34,197 nt of DNA from a virus: positions 1-34,197 of IMG/VR virus record IMGVR_UViG_3300006334_000008; one strand, 5' to 3'. Both the position numbers and the translations under genes were made by a program. The notes under the pieces were generated by a model. The model saw nothing but the letters and a program-made list of their open reading frames with translations, was not told where the DNA came from and made no database searches. Shown here piece by piece: positions 4,772-11,030 of the stretch (the stretch's first letter is position 1; each line of letters starts with the position of its first letter).

Positions 4772-5602
4772 ATGTACGCAGATATTACACAACAGATAAT
4801 CAAAAAGATTGAAGATGGATGCCCACCATGGTTGCGTCCATACAACAAGATGGGTGGCGGTCTACCACTACGCCACAATGGTGTACCATACCGAGGCATG
4901 AACATCATCATGCTTTGGATGTGTGACTATGACAATCCATACTGGATGACTTACAACCAAGCACAACAGCTTGGAGGCAACTTAAAAGGTCAAAAGTCAC
5001 CAACCAAAGTCTTTCACTTTGGCACAGCCAAAGACAAAGACAAGGAAGACAAGTTCTATTCGTATGCCAAAGCATACTCTGTCTTCAATGCATCACAGAT
5101 AACTGGCTTGCCAGATCATTACTATCCAAAGCAAGAGCTATACAAAAATGTTGATGAGCCAGACCTTTGGATTGATTTACAATTATCAAAGATTCCTGCA
5201 ACTGTTGTAGAAGAAGAAGGGTGTACCCCTTGCTATCGTCCAGCAACAGATGAAGTATACATGCCGTGGTGGAAAGACTTTTCTGACGGACTTGCATACT
5301 ACAGCACAATGATACATGAGCTTGTCCATTGGACAGGCCACGAATCCAGACTTGACCGCCTTGGTCTGAAGAACAAGAAAGGCTATGCCTTTGAAGAACT
5401 TGTTGCAGAAATGGGCGCGTCATTCATGATGGCACAACTCGGGCTGGAACCAACAGCACGAGATGACCATGCACAGTACATCTCATCATGGTTACAAGCA
5501 TTGAACAATGATGTGAAGTACGTGTTCGAAGCGGCGAAAGTCGCACAACAAGCTGTGGAACTACTCAACAATCACACAGCAGAAGATGTAGCTATAGCAT
5601 AG
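4772..5602 (+). CDS. ArdC-like antirestriction / ssDNA-binding zincin-domain protein
   Basis: A 276-aa protein. The N-terminal part (ITQQIIKKIEDGCPPWLRPY, then YRGMNIIMLW) matches the ArdC/DUF1738 ssDNA-binding domain. The C-terminal part has the metalloprotease signature HELVHWTGH (182-190) and a later Glu in YAFEELVAEMGASF, typical of the polyvalent-protein zincin. ArdC proteins protect incoming DNA from type I restriction and bind ssDNA. I start at ATG 4772, since GGAGGTCAAT precedes it and the same leader recurs at 7834 and, slightly varied, at 9145. An upstream in-frame TTG at 4754 lacks such a site. Confidence 0.88.
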   Translation: MYADITQQIIKKIEDGCPPWLRPYNKMGGGLPLRHNGVPYRGMNIIMLWMCDYDNPYWMTYNQAQQLGGNLKGQKSPTKVFHFGTAKDKDKEDKFYSYAKAYSVFNASQITGLPDHYYPKQELYKNVDEPDLWIDLQLSKIPATVVEEEGCTPCYRPATDEVYMPWWKDFSDGLAYYSTMIHELVHWTGHESRLDRLGLKNKKGYAFEELVAEMGASFMMAQLGLEPTARDDHAQYISSWLQALNNDVKYVFEAAKVAQQAVELLNNHTAEDVAIA

Positions 5603-5614
5603 GAGGTATATGTC

Positions 5615-6088
5615 ATGAGCATCTTTCAAACCAAAGACCCAGTAGCTGAAGAAAATGTTTTGCGTCAGAAGGTTGAGCTTGTTCTCAACAGACAGACTGA
5701 AACATTACATCAGCTAACAGCGATAACTAAAGACTTAGAAAAAGTTACCAAATCTGTAGCAATAATGGCAGAAGCTGTAACTGGTTTATCAAAACCAAGG
5801 CCACAGATATCTGAGCAACTTGTGTTTGCTGATGGCAAAGAGTCAACACCAGTTATCAATGCTGTGTATATGGCAAGCAAGCGCGACATTGTTCGCATGG
5901 AAAAACTGCATGTCTTTATGGCTGGCTCACATCCTGTAACTATACACACGATGATGGCAGTCTGGTCTTGTTCACAGAAAGCAGCAGAAGCAACGCTATA
6001 TCGGTTTGAAAAAGATGAGCGTTATGTTGTCATCAAAACAAAGACCAAAGGACATCCAACACTTTATACAATCAAGGAGGCATCATGA
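5615..6088 (+). CDS. Hypothetical protein, coiled coil plus C-terminal winged-helix-like region
   Basis: A 157-aa protein. Residues 10-65 are heptad-rich (LRQKVELVLNRQTETLHQLT...) and probably coiled coil. Residues 90-155 (KRDIVRMEKLHVFM...GHPTLYTIKEAS) have the length and ending of a small winged helix, which suggests DNA binding. No named family. A GGAGG site lies 8 bases before the ATG, 12 bases after the ArdC-like gene, and the stop overlaps the next ATG (ATGA). Confidence 0.7.
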   Translation: MSIFQTKDPVAEENVLRQKVELVLNRQTETLHQLTAITKDLEKVTKSVAIMAEAVTGLSKPRPQISEQLVFADGKESTPVINAVYMASKRDIVRMEKLHVFMAGSHPVTIHTMMAVWSCSQKAAEATLYRFEKDERYVVIKTKTKGHPTLYTIKEAS

Positions 6089-6366
6089 CTTTACCAGCAC
6101 ACTTGATTGCACAGCAGGGGATGTTCGATTCCCTGCAAGTGCAAAAGCATCACCAAACAACCATTGATTTGGTGAAGGTTGGCACAGCACTTGGCAACAA
6201 GTTATGGCCTAACGAAATCATGACTGTTGCCGAATGCATTGTCGGCAAAGACACACCAGCATTCAACCATCTTATCAAGCATGCGATGGAAGAATACGAA
6301 AGACTAGCAGATGCAGAAATGGAGGTACTCGGAGATGGATACTGCACAAATCAACACGTCGGATGA
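6085..6366 (+). CDS. Hypothetical 93-aa early protein
   Basis: Soluble and helical; begins MTLPAHLIAQQGMFDSLQVQ and contains NEIMTVAECIVGKDTPAFNH. No family recognised. The ATGA overlap with the gene before and a 32-base overlap with the gene after put it in one translationally coupled early operon. Confidence 0.7.
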   Translation: MTLPAHLIAQQGMFDSLQVQKHHQTTIDLVKVGTALGNKLWPNEIMTVAECIVGKDTPAFNHLIKHAMEEYERLADAEMEVLGDGYCTNQHVG

Positions 6367-6562
6367 CATGTCATGGGCGAAGGCTCATGGGCTAATACAA
6401 ACTCTTGTAATCAAAGAGATTGTTGCCCTTGAAAACAAAGCCAAATGGCATGACGAAGAGCATGAAGAGGAAGACTACTCGCACAAAGAAGCGGCAAAAA
6501 TATTCCGCCGTGAAGCAGCAGTCTTACGTGATGCACTATTTATTTTGGCAAGAGGAGTCTAA
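6335..6562 (+). CDS. Hypothetical 75-aa early protein
   Basis: Starts at ATG 6335 (MDTAQINTSDDMSWAKAHGL), which has GGAGG 9 bases upstream; a farther in-frame ATG at 6311 has no such site. The protein has a highly charged middle (KWHDEEHEEEDYSHKEAAK) and a helical end. Function unknown. Its stop is one base from the next start. Confidence 0.65.
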   Translation: MDTAQINTSDDMSWAKAHGLIQTLVIKEIVALENKAKWHDEEHEEEDYSHKEAAKIFRREAAVLRDALFILARGV

Positions 6563-6563
6563 A

Positions 6564-6797
6564 ATGATAATTGATGATACACCCACATTGACTACTATTA
6601 TCCGTAGAATGATACAAGACGAGATAACAAAGGTCATGAATGATATGCCAGCTGCTGTAGATGATGCAATATCCAATGTGTCTCGTGAAGTGGCTGAAGC
6701 AGTTATGGATGATAATCTTGATGATAAGATTACAGATTGGATGAATGACAATCTTCATGATCAACTTGAAGACAAGATACGCATTGTCATAGACTAG
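6564..6797 (+). CDS. Acidic 77-aa protein with Asp-rich repeats
   Basis: Starts MIIDDTPTLTTIIRRMIQDE at ATG 6564, preceded by AGGAG. Very acidic, with repeated DxxxDxxxDxx spacing in its second half (MDDNLDDKITDWMNDNLHDQ). An acidic helical phage protein like this could be a DNA mimic, but that is speculation. It is the last gene before the hairpin at 6804-6838. Confidence 0.65.
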   Translation: MIIDDTPTLTTIIRRMIQDEITKVMNDMPAAVDDAISNVSREVAEAVMDDNLDDKITDWMNDNLHDQLEDKIRIVID

Positions 6798-6803
6798 CAT
6801 CGG

Positions 6804-6838
6804 CAAGGCCAGCCAGCCCACAATACTGGCTGGCCTTG
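6804..6838 (+). terminator. 13-bp perfect hairpin, T-run lacking
   Basis: CAAGGCCAGCCAG (6804-6816) pairs exactly with 6826-6838 around a 9-base loop. It follows the early operon stop by 6 bases. No U-tract follows, so it is a poor classic intrinsic terminator. Its right arm includes the first bases of the -35 of the next promoter, linking termination and re-initiation. Confidence 0.6.
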
Positions 6839-6864
6839 ACGCATTAGTGCAACTAAAGTATTTA
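6836..6864 (+). promoter_or_regulatory. Promoter for a probably leaderless regulator transcript
   Basis: TTGACG (6836-6841), 17-base spacer, TATTTA (6859-6864). Transcription would begin at about 6871-6872, which is the ATG of the next gene. The first part (TTGACGCATTA) resembles the minus-strand promoter at 2644 (TTGACACATTA). Confidence 0.55.
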
Positions 6865-6871
6865 TTTTTTT

Positions 6872-7075
6872 ATGAAAACTTATCTTGAACAATTAAACGA
6901 ACAGGCATCACCAACTGGGATGAGATTGCTTGACTTCTTTAAACTATCTGGTGTGCCTACATCAACATACTATCGTTCTCTGGGTGGTCAAGAGATGCGT
7001 CTATCAACAGCAATGAAAGTTGAAGATGCGATCAAAACTTACACACTACACAAAACCCAGAGTGAATACGAATAG
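6872..7075 (+). CDS. Small HTH regulator, probably leaderless
   Basis: A 67-aa protein: MKTYLEQLNEQASPTGMRLL, then FKLSGVPTSTYYRSLGGQEM with LSTAMKVEDAI, which fits a compact helix-turn-helix of Cro/CI-like type. The ATG follows a T-run with no Shine-Dalgarno, and the predicted transcription start is at the ATG, as with lambda cI from PRM. A DNA-binding control role in the early/late switch is inferred. It overlaps the second HTH gene. Confidence 0.65.
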   Translation: MKTYLEQLNEQASPTGMRLLDFFKLSGVPTSTYYRSLGGQEMRLSTAMKVEDAIKTYTLHKTQSEYE

Positions 7076-7301
7076 CTGGCAACATTTAGTTACAACTCTT
7101 GTAGCTATTCGCAATGAACGTGGCTATAGTCAAGAAGAGTTAGCGCATCGTATTGGATGTGCTGCATCTTTGATACACAAATGGGAACAATATAAAAGAG
7201 TTCCGTCAGGATTTATGTTTGTCTGCTGGTTGGATGCGCTCGAAGCGCAAATCGAAATCAAAGAAACTTGTAGACAAGAGAGGAAACCCAGCCAAGTGTG
7301 A
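7062..7301 (+). CDS. XRE-family HTH DNA-binding protein
   Basis: About 79 aa from a GTG at 7062; in-frame TTG 7020 and ATG 7026 are alternatives. The core LVAIRNERGYSQEELAHRIG with SLIHKWEQYKR is a textbook XRE/Cro-CI helix-turn-helix, ending at about LDALEAQIEIK. No dimerisation domain, so it is Cro-sized. It overlaps the HTH gene before it and the zinc-ribbon gene after it. Likely operator sites are the inverted repeats at 2611-2669 and 9080-9122, but this pairing is a guess. Confidence 0.75.
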   Translation: MNTNSWQHLVTTLVAIRNERGYSQEELAHRIGCAASLIHKWEQYKRVPSGFMFVCWLDALEAQIEIKETCRQERKPSQV

Positions 7302-7545
7302 CCACTGTGGTAGCACAACTCATTGGTTTTCTATCATGGCTAGTGGTTCTACTTGGTGCGATGATTGTATGGAGTATTACGGATGGGAACATCTAGCCGC
7401 AACAAAGGAAGCTACCACGAAAGATGGTGGTGCAACTGGTTCACGGAGAAAGGCTGCGACGCGAGGCGGCAACCGTTATCTGGCGCGCTGGGAGGTGACT
7501 TCAAGTCCGATATCTCTATCGACGCCGAGCAAGGACGATTGGTAG
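7234..7545 (+). CDS. Zinc-ribbon protein overlapping the resolvase gene
   Basis: The N-terminal half is a basic stretch (MRSKRKSKSKK) followed by a four-cysteine ribbon: C22-x2-C25 and C42-x2-C45 (CDHCGST...WCDDC). The remaining 50 residues are low-quality sequence lying over the resolvase start in another frame, so the true functional part may be only residues 1-55. The start at 7234 is uncertain, with no good ribosome-binding site. It may bind nucleic acid, or be the leading part of a frameshifted fusion with the resolvase. Confidence 0.5.
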   Translation: MRSKRKSKSKKLVDKRGNPAKCDHCGSTTHWFSIMASGSTWCDDCMEYYGWEHLAATKEATTKDGGATGSRRKAATRGGNRYLARWEVTSSPISLSTPSKDDW

Positions 7546-7718
7546 CTGAATCAAAGTATCAAGCTACTGGGCGTGGTTTCTCTTTCTTAACAAAGACACA
7601 CCAAACACAACCAGCAGATATTTATTTATTAAAACAAAAAACTGGGCCAAATTTTATATGCATTGAGGCATCACATCCATTGGCTGAAAAATTTGTGCGC
7701 TGGCTAGGTGGAGGTTAG
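7383..7718 (+). CDS. Hjc-like Holliday-junction resolvase / PD-(D/E)xK nuclease
   Basis: A 111-aa protein with the order of archaeal-type Hjc resolvases: RNKGSYHERW (KG and catalytic Glu13), GCDARRQPLSGALGGDFKSD (variable loop and metal Asp39/Asp43), VAESKYQ (Glu56-x-Lys58), and a closing basic helix. It would cleave four-way junctions or branched concatemers before packaging. ATG 7383 has GGAG 11 bases upstream. It sits in the replication/recombination block. Resemblance is by motif only; another small PD-(D/E)xK nuclease is possible. Confidence 0.7.
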   Translation: MGTSSRNKGSYHERWWCNWFTEKGCDARRQPLSGALGGDFKSDISIDAEQGRLVAESKYQATGRGFSFLTKTHQTQPADIYLLKQKTGPNFICIEASHPLAEKFVRWLGGG

Positions 7719-7726
7719 CCTAGCCA
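7701..7726 (+). terminator. 8-bp hairpin over the resolvase stop codon
   Basis: TGGCTAGG (7701-7708) pairs with CCTAGCCA (7719-7726) with a 10-base loop containing the TAG stop. No T-run follows. Like 6804-6838, it may slow or attenuate transcription or protect the 3' end. Confidence 0.4.
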
Positions 7727-7833
7727 ACGCACAGAATGCGCACTTAGGGAGGTCAATCTTGCGCTGATTACAATCTGCCTAAAGTGTTTGATTCTGTCAA
7801 GCAACGTTGCTAATATTTAGATTGGAGGTCAAT

Positions 7834-8010
7834 ATGAAACAACGTAATCCAAACTGGAAACTGCCACGAAATCAAGTAGTTCCAGACAAGCGTGATAAGC
7901 TGCGCGAAAAACAACATCAAGAAGAATTGAAACAGGACGGTCAACCAGACTGGCAACAGGAGTGGTCTGACTTTGGTGAGGTCTATGATGATGACCCCAC
8001 CCACATATAG
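7834..8010 (+). CDS. Hypothetical 58-aa charged protein
   Basis: ATG 7834 is preceded by GGAGGTCAAT, the same leader as the ArdC-like gene. The protein is Gln/Asp/Lys-rich (LREKQHQEELKQDGQPDWQQ) with a likely single helix and an acidic tail. No family recognised. Its last 23 bases overlap the start of the replication initiator gene, so the two are probably coupled. Confidence 0.65.
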   Translation: MKQRNPNWKLPRNQVVPDKRDKLREKQHQEELKQDGQPDWQQEWSDFGEVYDDDPTHI

Positions 8011-8626
8011 CTATATCAACTGGGCTATCAAAGCTACATGTCCAGATAACCTGTCAAAATTATTATTGATTTGCCTTGCTAGTTTTGCTGACAACAAGAC
8101 AGGCAAATGCTATCCTTCAATCTCGACCCTTGCTAATCGCACACAGATGTCCAGAGCAACTGTATGCCGTAAGCTAGAGTCACTTGAAGATGCCAATCTA
8201 ATTGTGCGGCAGCGCACACAGTTTGGTAAACCAACAGTCTACCAACTAGTCTCACAGGGAGACAAAGTAGTCTCACACAGAGACAAGGTAGTCTCAGACG
8301 GAGACACTAACTTACCATTAACTTATATACTAAGCGAAGATTGGTTGCCGTCTGCTGAATTGATGAAGAAGATAAATGCACTAGCATTCAAACAAAATGG
8401 AGAGGTCAACCATGACATTGAGGTCATTAAATTTGTCAACCACTATATCTCAACAGGAGCCAGACTTGCCAACACAGACGCCGCCTATACAAAGTGGTGT
8501 CTTAACGCTGTCGAGTTCAATGCAAGAAAAAGCACTGGCTCGTCTGGTCAGTCCAGACACAAAGGTTCTACAAGTGACGAGCATGATCGAAGATGGGGTG
8601 AGTTCGTTAGTTCAGTTAGAAGTTAA
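7988..8626 (+). CDS. O-like replication initiator (HTH_36-type N-terminus)
   Basis: About 212 aa. Residues 5-90 form a winged HTH like that of phage replication proteins: CYPSISTLANRTQMSRATV, then LEDANLIVRQRTQFG. The C-terminal part (FVNHYISTGARLANTDAAYT followed by KWCLNA) resembles the DnaD/O-type helicase-recruiting end. Between them a repeat segment (VSQGDKVVSHRDKVVSDGD) is encoded by three iterons at 8249-8308. The family role is binding the origin and loading host replication proteins. Three ATGs (7985, 7988, 7991) follow GAGGTCT; 7988 has the best spacing. Confidence 0.72.
   Translation: MMTPPTYSYINWAIKATCPDNLSKLLLICLASFADNKTGKCYPSISTLANRTQMSRATVCRKLESLEDANLIVRQRTQFGKPTVYQLVSQGDKVVSHRDKVVSDGDTNLPLTYILSEDWLPSAELMKKINALAFKQNGEVNHDIEVIKFVNHYISTGARLANTDAAYTKWCLNAVEFNARKSTGSSGQSRHKGSTSDEHDRRWGEFVSSVRS
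8249..8345. other. Candidate replication origin: three 21-bp iterons plus AT-rich block
   Basis: Units begin at 8249, 8270 and 8291. Each contains GTCTC-N5-GAGAC, a perfect short palindrome in all three, and the first two share 17 of 21 bases or more. An AT-rich stretch follows at about 8306-8345 (TAACTTACCATTAACTTATA). Iterons with dyad symmetry inside the initiator gene next to an AT-rich unwinding region is the organisation of the lambda origin in gene O. Confidence 0.6.
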
Positions 8627-9023
8627 ACTAAGCAAAGACTACGAAGTCAAAGCATACCACATTGACCGCAACAGCCCCTTGCACAAACTGCATGAAGCAC
8701 ATGAGCTAGTTCTTAAGTCATTGGTTCCGTTACCTATTTCAGAGCTAGACCAACGCATCACTGCCATGACTTTACTGCTCACCATACCCAAAGACTTCTC
8801 GCCAAAAGTTCTGTCCGCCAAGCGACAAGCATTGGCGGACAAACTCAAACAATACCCAGCCGACATCGTTCTTGATGCGATTGGTTATGTTGAACGTAAT
8901 GTAAAGTTTTGGCCTAGTCTGTCAGAGTTTATCAATGATGGTGGCATTGGCTGGAAGTCACGCCCAAGGTTTATGTTGCGTGACGAGTTGCAGAAATGCA
9001 TTGCTTATCAAGAAGCAGTGTGA
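8583..9023 (+). CDS. Possible helicase-loader-like replication protein
   Basis: Immediately follows the initiator in the position held by lambda P. The conserved-looking part is helical: LDQRITAMTLLLTIPKDFSP, ALADKLKQYPADIVLDAIGY, then KFWPSLSEF and a C-terminal PRFMLRDELQKC. The YP...DAI...FWPSL.E pattern occurs in phage replication-accessory proteins next to O-like genes, but I cannot name the family. The start is uncertain: ATG 8583 minimises overlap, while 8520 and 8412 (with an AGGTCAACC leader) are alternatives. Confidence 0.5.
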   Translation: MIEDGVSSLVQLEVKLSKDYEVKAYHIDRNSPLHKLHEAHELVLKSLVPLPISELDQRITAMTLLLTIPKDFSPKVLSAKRQALADKLKQYPADIVLDAIGYVERNVKFWPSLSEFINDGGIGWKSRPRFMLRDELQKCIAYQEAV

Positions 9024-9079
9024 TAAAAAAAATATGCGGCAGTCGAGACTGTACCTTGAAGAAAGGGCAGGCCGCGCTT

Positions 9080-9126
9080 TAGCAGGGTGTTTGACCTTAT
9101 TGTTTGGTTATTCACCCTGCTATACA
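9080..9126 (+). promoter_or_regulatory. Extended -10 promoter inside a 10-bp inverted repeat
   Basis: TAGCAGGGTG (9080-9089) and its exact complement CACCCTGCTA (9113-9122) are 23 bases apart. The right arm runs into TGC-TATACA (9118-9126), an extended -10, with a weak TTATTG -35 at 9097-9102 (18-base spacer) between the arms. A repressor on the dyad would block the recombination operon that starts at 9145. The repeat could also fold as an RNA hairpin. Confidence 0.45.
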
Positions 9127-9144
9127 AAATAGATGGAGGTCTAT

Positions 9145-9927
9145 ATGGAAAGAAAAGGTTTTATCGGCGGGTCCGATATGTATTCAATCGTGCGTGGCGA
9201 TTGGAATACGCTATGGCATGTCAAAACTGGACGCACTCAACCAGACAATCTGAACGATGAGTTCAATGTACAGCTTGGCATTCGTACAGAATCATTCAAC
9301 ATGGAGTGGCTTGCCAAACGTACTGGCTGGGATGTAATGCCAAGCCCAGACATCATACGCAAAAAAATATCTGGTGTTCCCTATCAAGCAAGAGCAGATG
9401 GTATAGCTTACGACAAAGATGGCATAGCTATGATTGTCGAGTGTAAACATACAGCAAGCTATCGCAGCATGTCTGATATGTTGGAAGCATATCTACCACA
9501 GGTACACTTATACATGCGTGTGCATGAGCTTCAGAAAGCTGTGTTCTCTGTCATCTTTGGTAATATATGGGAATATTGCATAGTAGACTTTGAAGAAGAC
9601 TATTGGAAAAATGTCAGCACACAAGCCTATCAATTCTGGCAAATGGTAGAGTCTGACGTTGAGCCAGTACAGAATCATGCCAACAAAATTGATTGGTCTA
9701 ACGTCAAGATTGATGGCCTTATCAAACGTGATGCAAGCAAAGACAATCAATTCATGGATGCTGCTCACAGATTTGTGAACTATTCACAACAAGCTAAAGA
9801 ACATGAAGCTGTCAAAAAAGAATTAAAGTCAATGGTAAAAGACACAGAACGTGAAGTCTATTGTGATCTATTGACTATCAAGCGTGACAAGCGTGGTGCT
9901 TGTCGCATTACAATCCACTCTGACTAG
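9145..9927 (+). CDS. YqaJ-type recombination exonuclease
   Basis: A 260-aa protein with the lambda-exonuclease/YqaJ fold signature: IGGSDMYSI at the N-terminus, LGIRTES (Glu49), ARADG (Asp85), VECKH (Glu99-x-Lys101) and a downstream LPQVHLYM motif with the helix Gln. It digests one strand of double-stranded ends to make ssDNA tails for annealing. Paired directly with the Erf-type gene, as in many phage SSAP/exonuclease modules. ATG 9145 follows GGAGGTCTAT, so I prefer it over ATG 9133. Confidence 0.88.
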   Translation: MERKGFIGGSDMYSIVRGDWNTLWHVKTGRTQPDNLNDEFNVQLGIRTESFNMEWLAKRTGWDVMPSPDIIRKKISGVPYQARADGIAYDKDGIAMIVECKHTASYRSMSDMLEAYLPQVHLYMRVHELQKAVFSVIFGNIWEYCIVDFEEDYWKNVSTQAYQFWQMVESDVEPVQNHANKIDWSNVKIDGLIKRDASKDNQFMDAAHRFVNYSQQAKEHEAVKKELKSMVKDTEREVYCDLLTIKRDKRGACRITIHSD

Positions 9928-9935
9928 GAGGTAAC

Positions 9936-10382
9936 ATGGCAGAGAAAAAACTATCCATTGCCGATGCATTTATTTCATGGCATGCAAAAGAAGTGAAGGC
10001 TAGCAAAGACGGCAAAAACCCACACTTCCGTTCAACATATTCTACGTTGGAAGAAGTGATTGCTGCTTGCCGCAAAGCAGGGCAGCATGGTCTGACGTTT
10101 ACACAGCTAATCGATATGGATGATACTGGCCGCATGTTTGTCAAAACTATTGTCATGCATGTCAATGGCGAAGTGTTGACAAGCCGCACACCTATTGTAT
10201 CACCTGACCTATCGAACCCACAAAAGATGGGGTCAGGCATTACCTATGCCAAACGCTATGGCTTGCAAGCTGCGTTTGGTCTGCCATCAGAAGATGATGA
10301 TGGCAACAAAGCGGCAGAGCCAAAGGTTTGGAAAGAACCTATGCCGCACAATACCCCAGCAACTAAGCCATCTGAATTTTAA
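9936..10382 (+). CDS. erf: Erf-type single-strand annealing protein
   Basis: A 148-aa protein of the ERF superfamily: FRSTYSTLEEVIAACRKAGQ (the Y-STL-E-V box), then GSGITYAKRYGLQAAFGLPS and EDDDGN, the family's strongest motif. P22 Erf anneals complementary ssDNA and helps circularise and concatenate phage DNA. It lies 8 bases after the exonuclease, with AGGAGG ahead of the ATG. Shorter than P22 Erf; the C-terminal region is reduced to a Pro-rich tail. Confidence 0.9.
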   Translation: MAEKKLSIADAFISWHAKEVKASKDGKNPHFRSTYSTLEEVIAACRKAGQHGLTFTQLIDMDDTGRMFVKTIVMHVNGEVLTSRTPIVSPDLSNPQKMGSGITYAKRYGLQAAFGLPSEDDDGNKAAEPKVWKEPMPHNTPATKPSEF

Positions 10383-10393
10383 GGAGTGTATAT

Positions 10394-10822
10394 ATGGCAT
10401 ATGAAATGAAAGTCGGTAAAGGCTCAGCGTTCCCTGTACAAGAGGACGATGAGCGTCTTGGTGTTCCTATTCTTTCTGGCACAATCAACATAGAAGATTG
10501 GGTCAAAAAGATTGACGACCCACACAATCCGCGTGTGGTGTTATTCAAAAAAGAAATCAACGGCAAGCGTACACTTGGTGTGTATGTAGAACTTGGATTG
10601 CTGTGGGATAACGGCGACCAAGTTCCAGAAGGCAAGCCCAACTATTCTGGTTCGTTTGGCAATATGAAAATATCTGCTTACAAAAACAAATCACAAGCTG
10701 GAAATGACTATCTTGGTCTTAGTGTGTACGCGCCTAGCGGTGAACCACAAGGGCCATCTGAAATCCCAATGTCACCAGCCGTACCAATGAGTACAGGAGT
10801 GGATGATGACATACCCTTCTAA
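10394..10822 (+). CDS. SSB-like protein with DDDIPF C-terminal tip
   Basis: A 142-aa protein ending exactly DDDIPF, the acidic tip by which bacterial SSB recruits host repair and replication proteins. A Pro/Ser/Gly linker precedes it, as in SSB. The N-terminal 100 residues are beta-rich (KRTLGVYVELGLLWDNG...YSGSFGNMKISAYKNKSQAG) and could be an OB fold, but the canonical SSB sequence is not evident. Placement after exonuclease and Erf supports ssDNA binding in recombination or replication. Confidence 0.65.
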   Translation: MAYEMKVGKGSAFPVQEDDERLGVPILSGTINIEDWVKKIDDPHNPRVVLFKKEINGKRTLGVYVELGLLWDNGDQVPEGKPNYSGSFGNMKISAYKNKSQAGNDYLGLSVYAPSGEPQGPSEIPMSPAVPMSTGVDDDIPF

Positions 10823-11030
10823 TCGCACAACAACAAAAAACAGATACAATGCAACGCCCTACAAAGTGGGCGTTGTCGTTGAGCATTTTGTTGAGTTCTG
10901 TTTTTTTGCACAAAACAAAGCAGAAGCAAAACTTATTACAGAAAATAAATTACGTAAATTTAAAAGCCCATCACAACTAAAGACTGCTGTGCTGGGTGAT
11001 ATCCATTTCATTGAGGTCAAAGAAGTATGA
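10803..11030 (+). CDS. Hypothetical 75-aa protein in the recombination operon
   Basis: ATG 10803 follows AGGAG and overlaps the end of the SSB-like gene. A basic N-terminus (NRTTTKNRYNATPYK) is followed by an alpha/beta segment with FFAQNKAEAKLITENKL. No family recognised. The stop overlaps the next ATG (ATGA). Confidence 0.65.
   Translation: MMTYPSNRTTTKNRYNATPYKVGVVVEHFVEFCFFAQNKAEAKLITENKLRKFKSPSQLKTAVLGDIHFIEVKEV

Noticed and set aside
6872-7301. Proof of lysogeny from two HTH regulators
   Set aside because: No integrase, excisionase or attachment site seen; the regulators alone do not show a temperate life style.
8249-8308. CRISPR-like repeats
   Set aside because: Only three units of 21 bp, in frame within a gene and without spacers; the iteron reading fits better.
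9033-9132. 32-codon frame before the exonuclease gene
   Set aside because: No ribosome-binding site; it lies across the inverted repeat and promoter.
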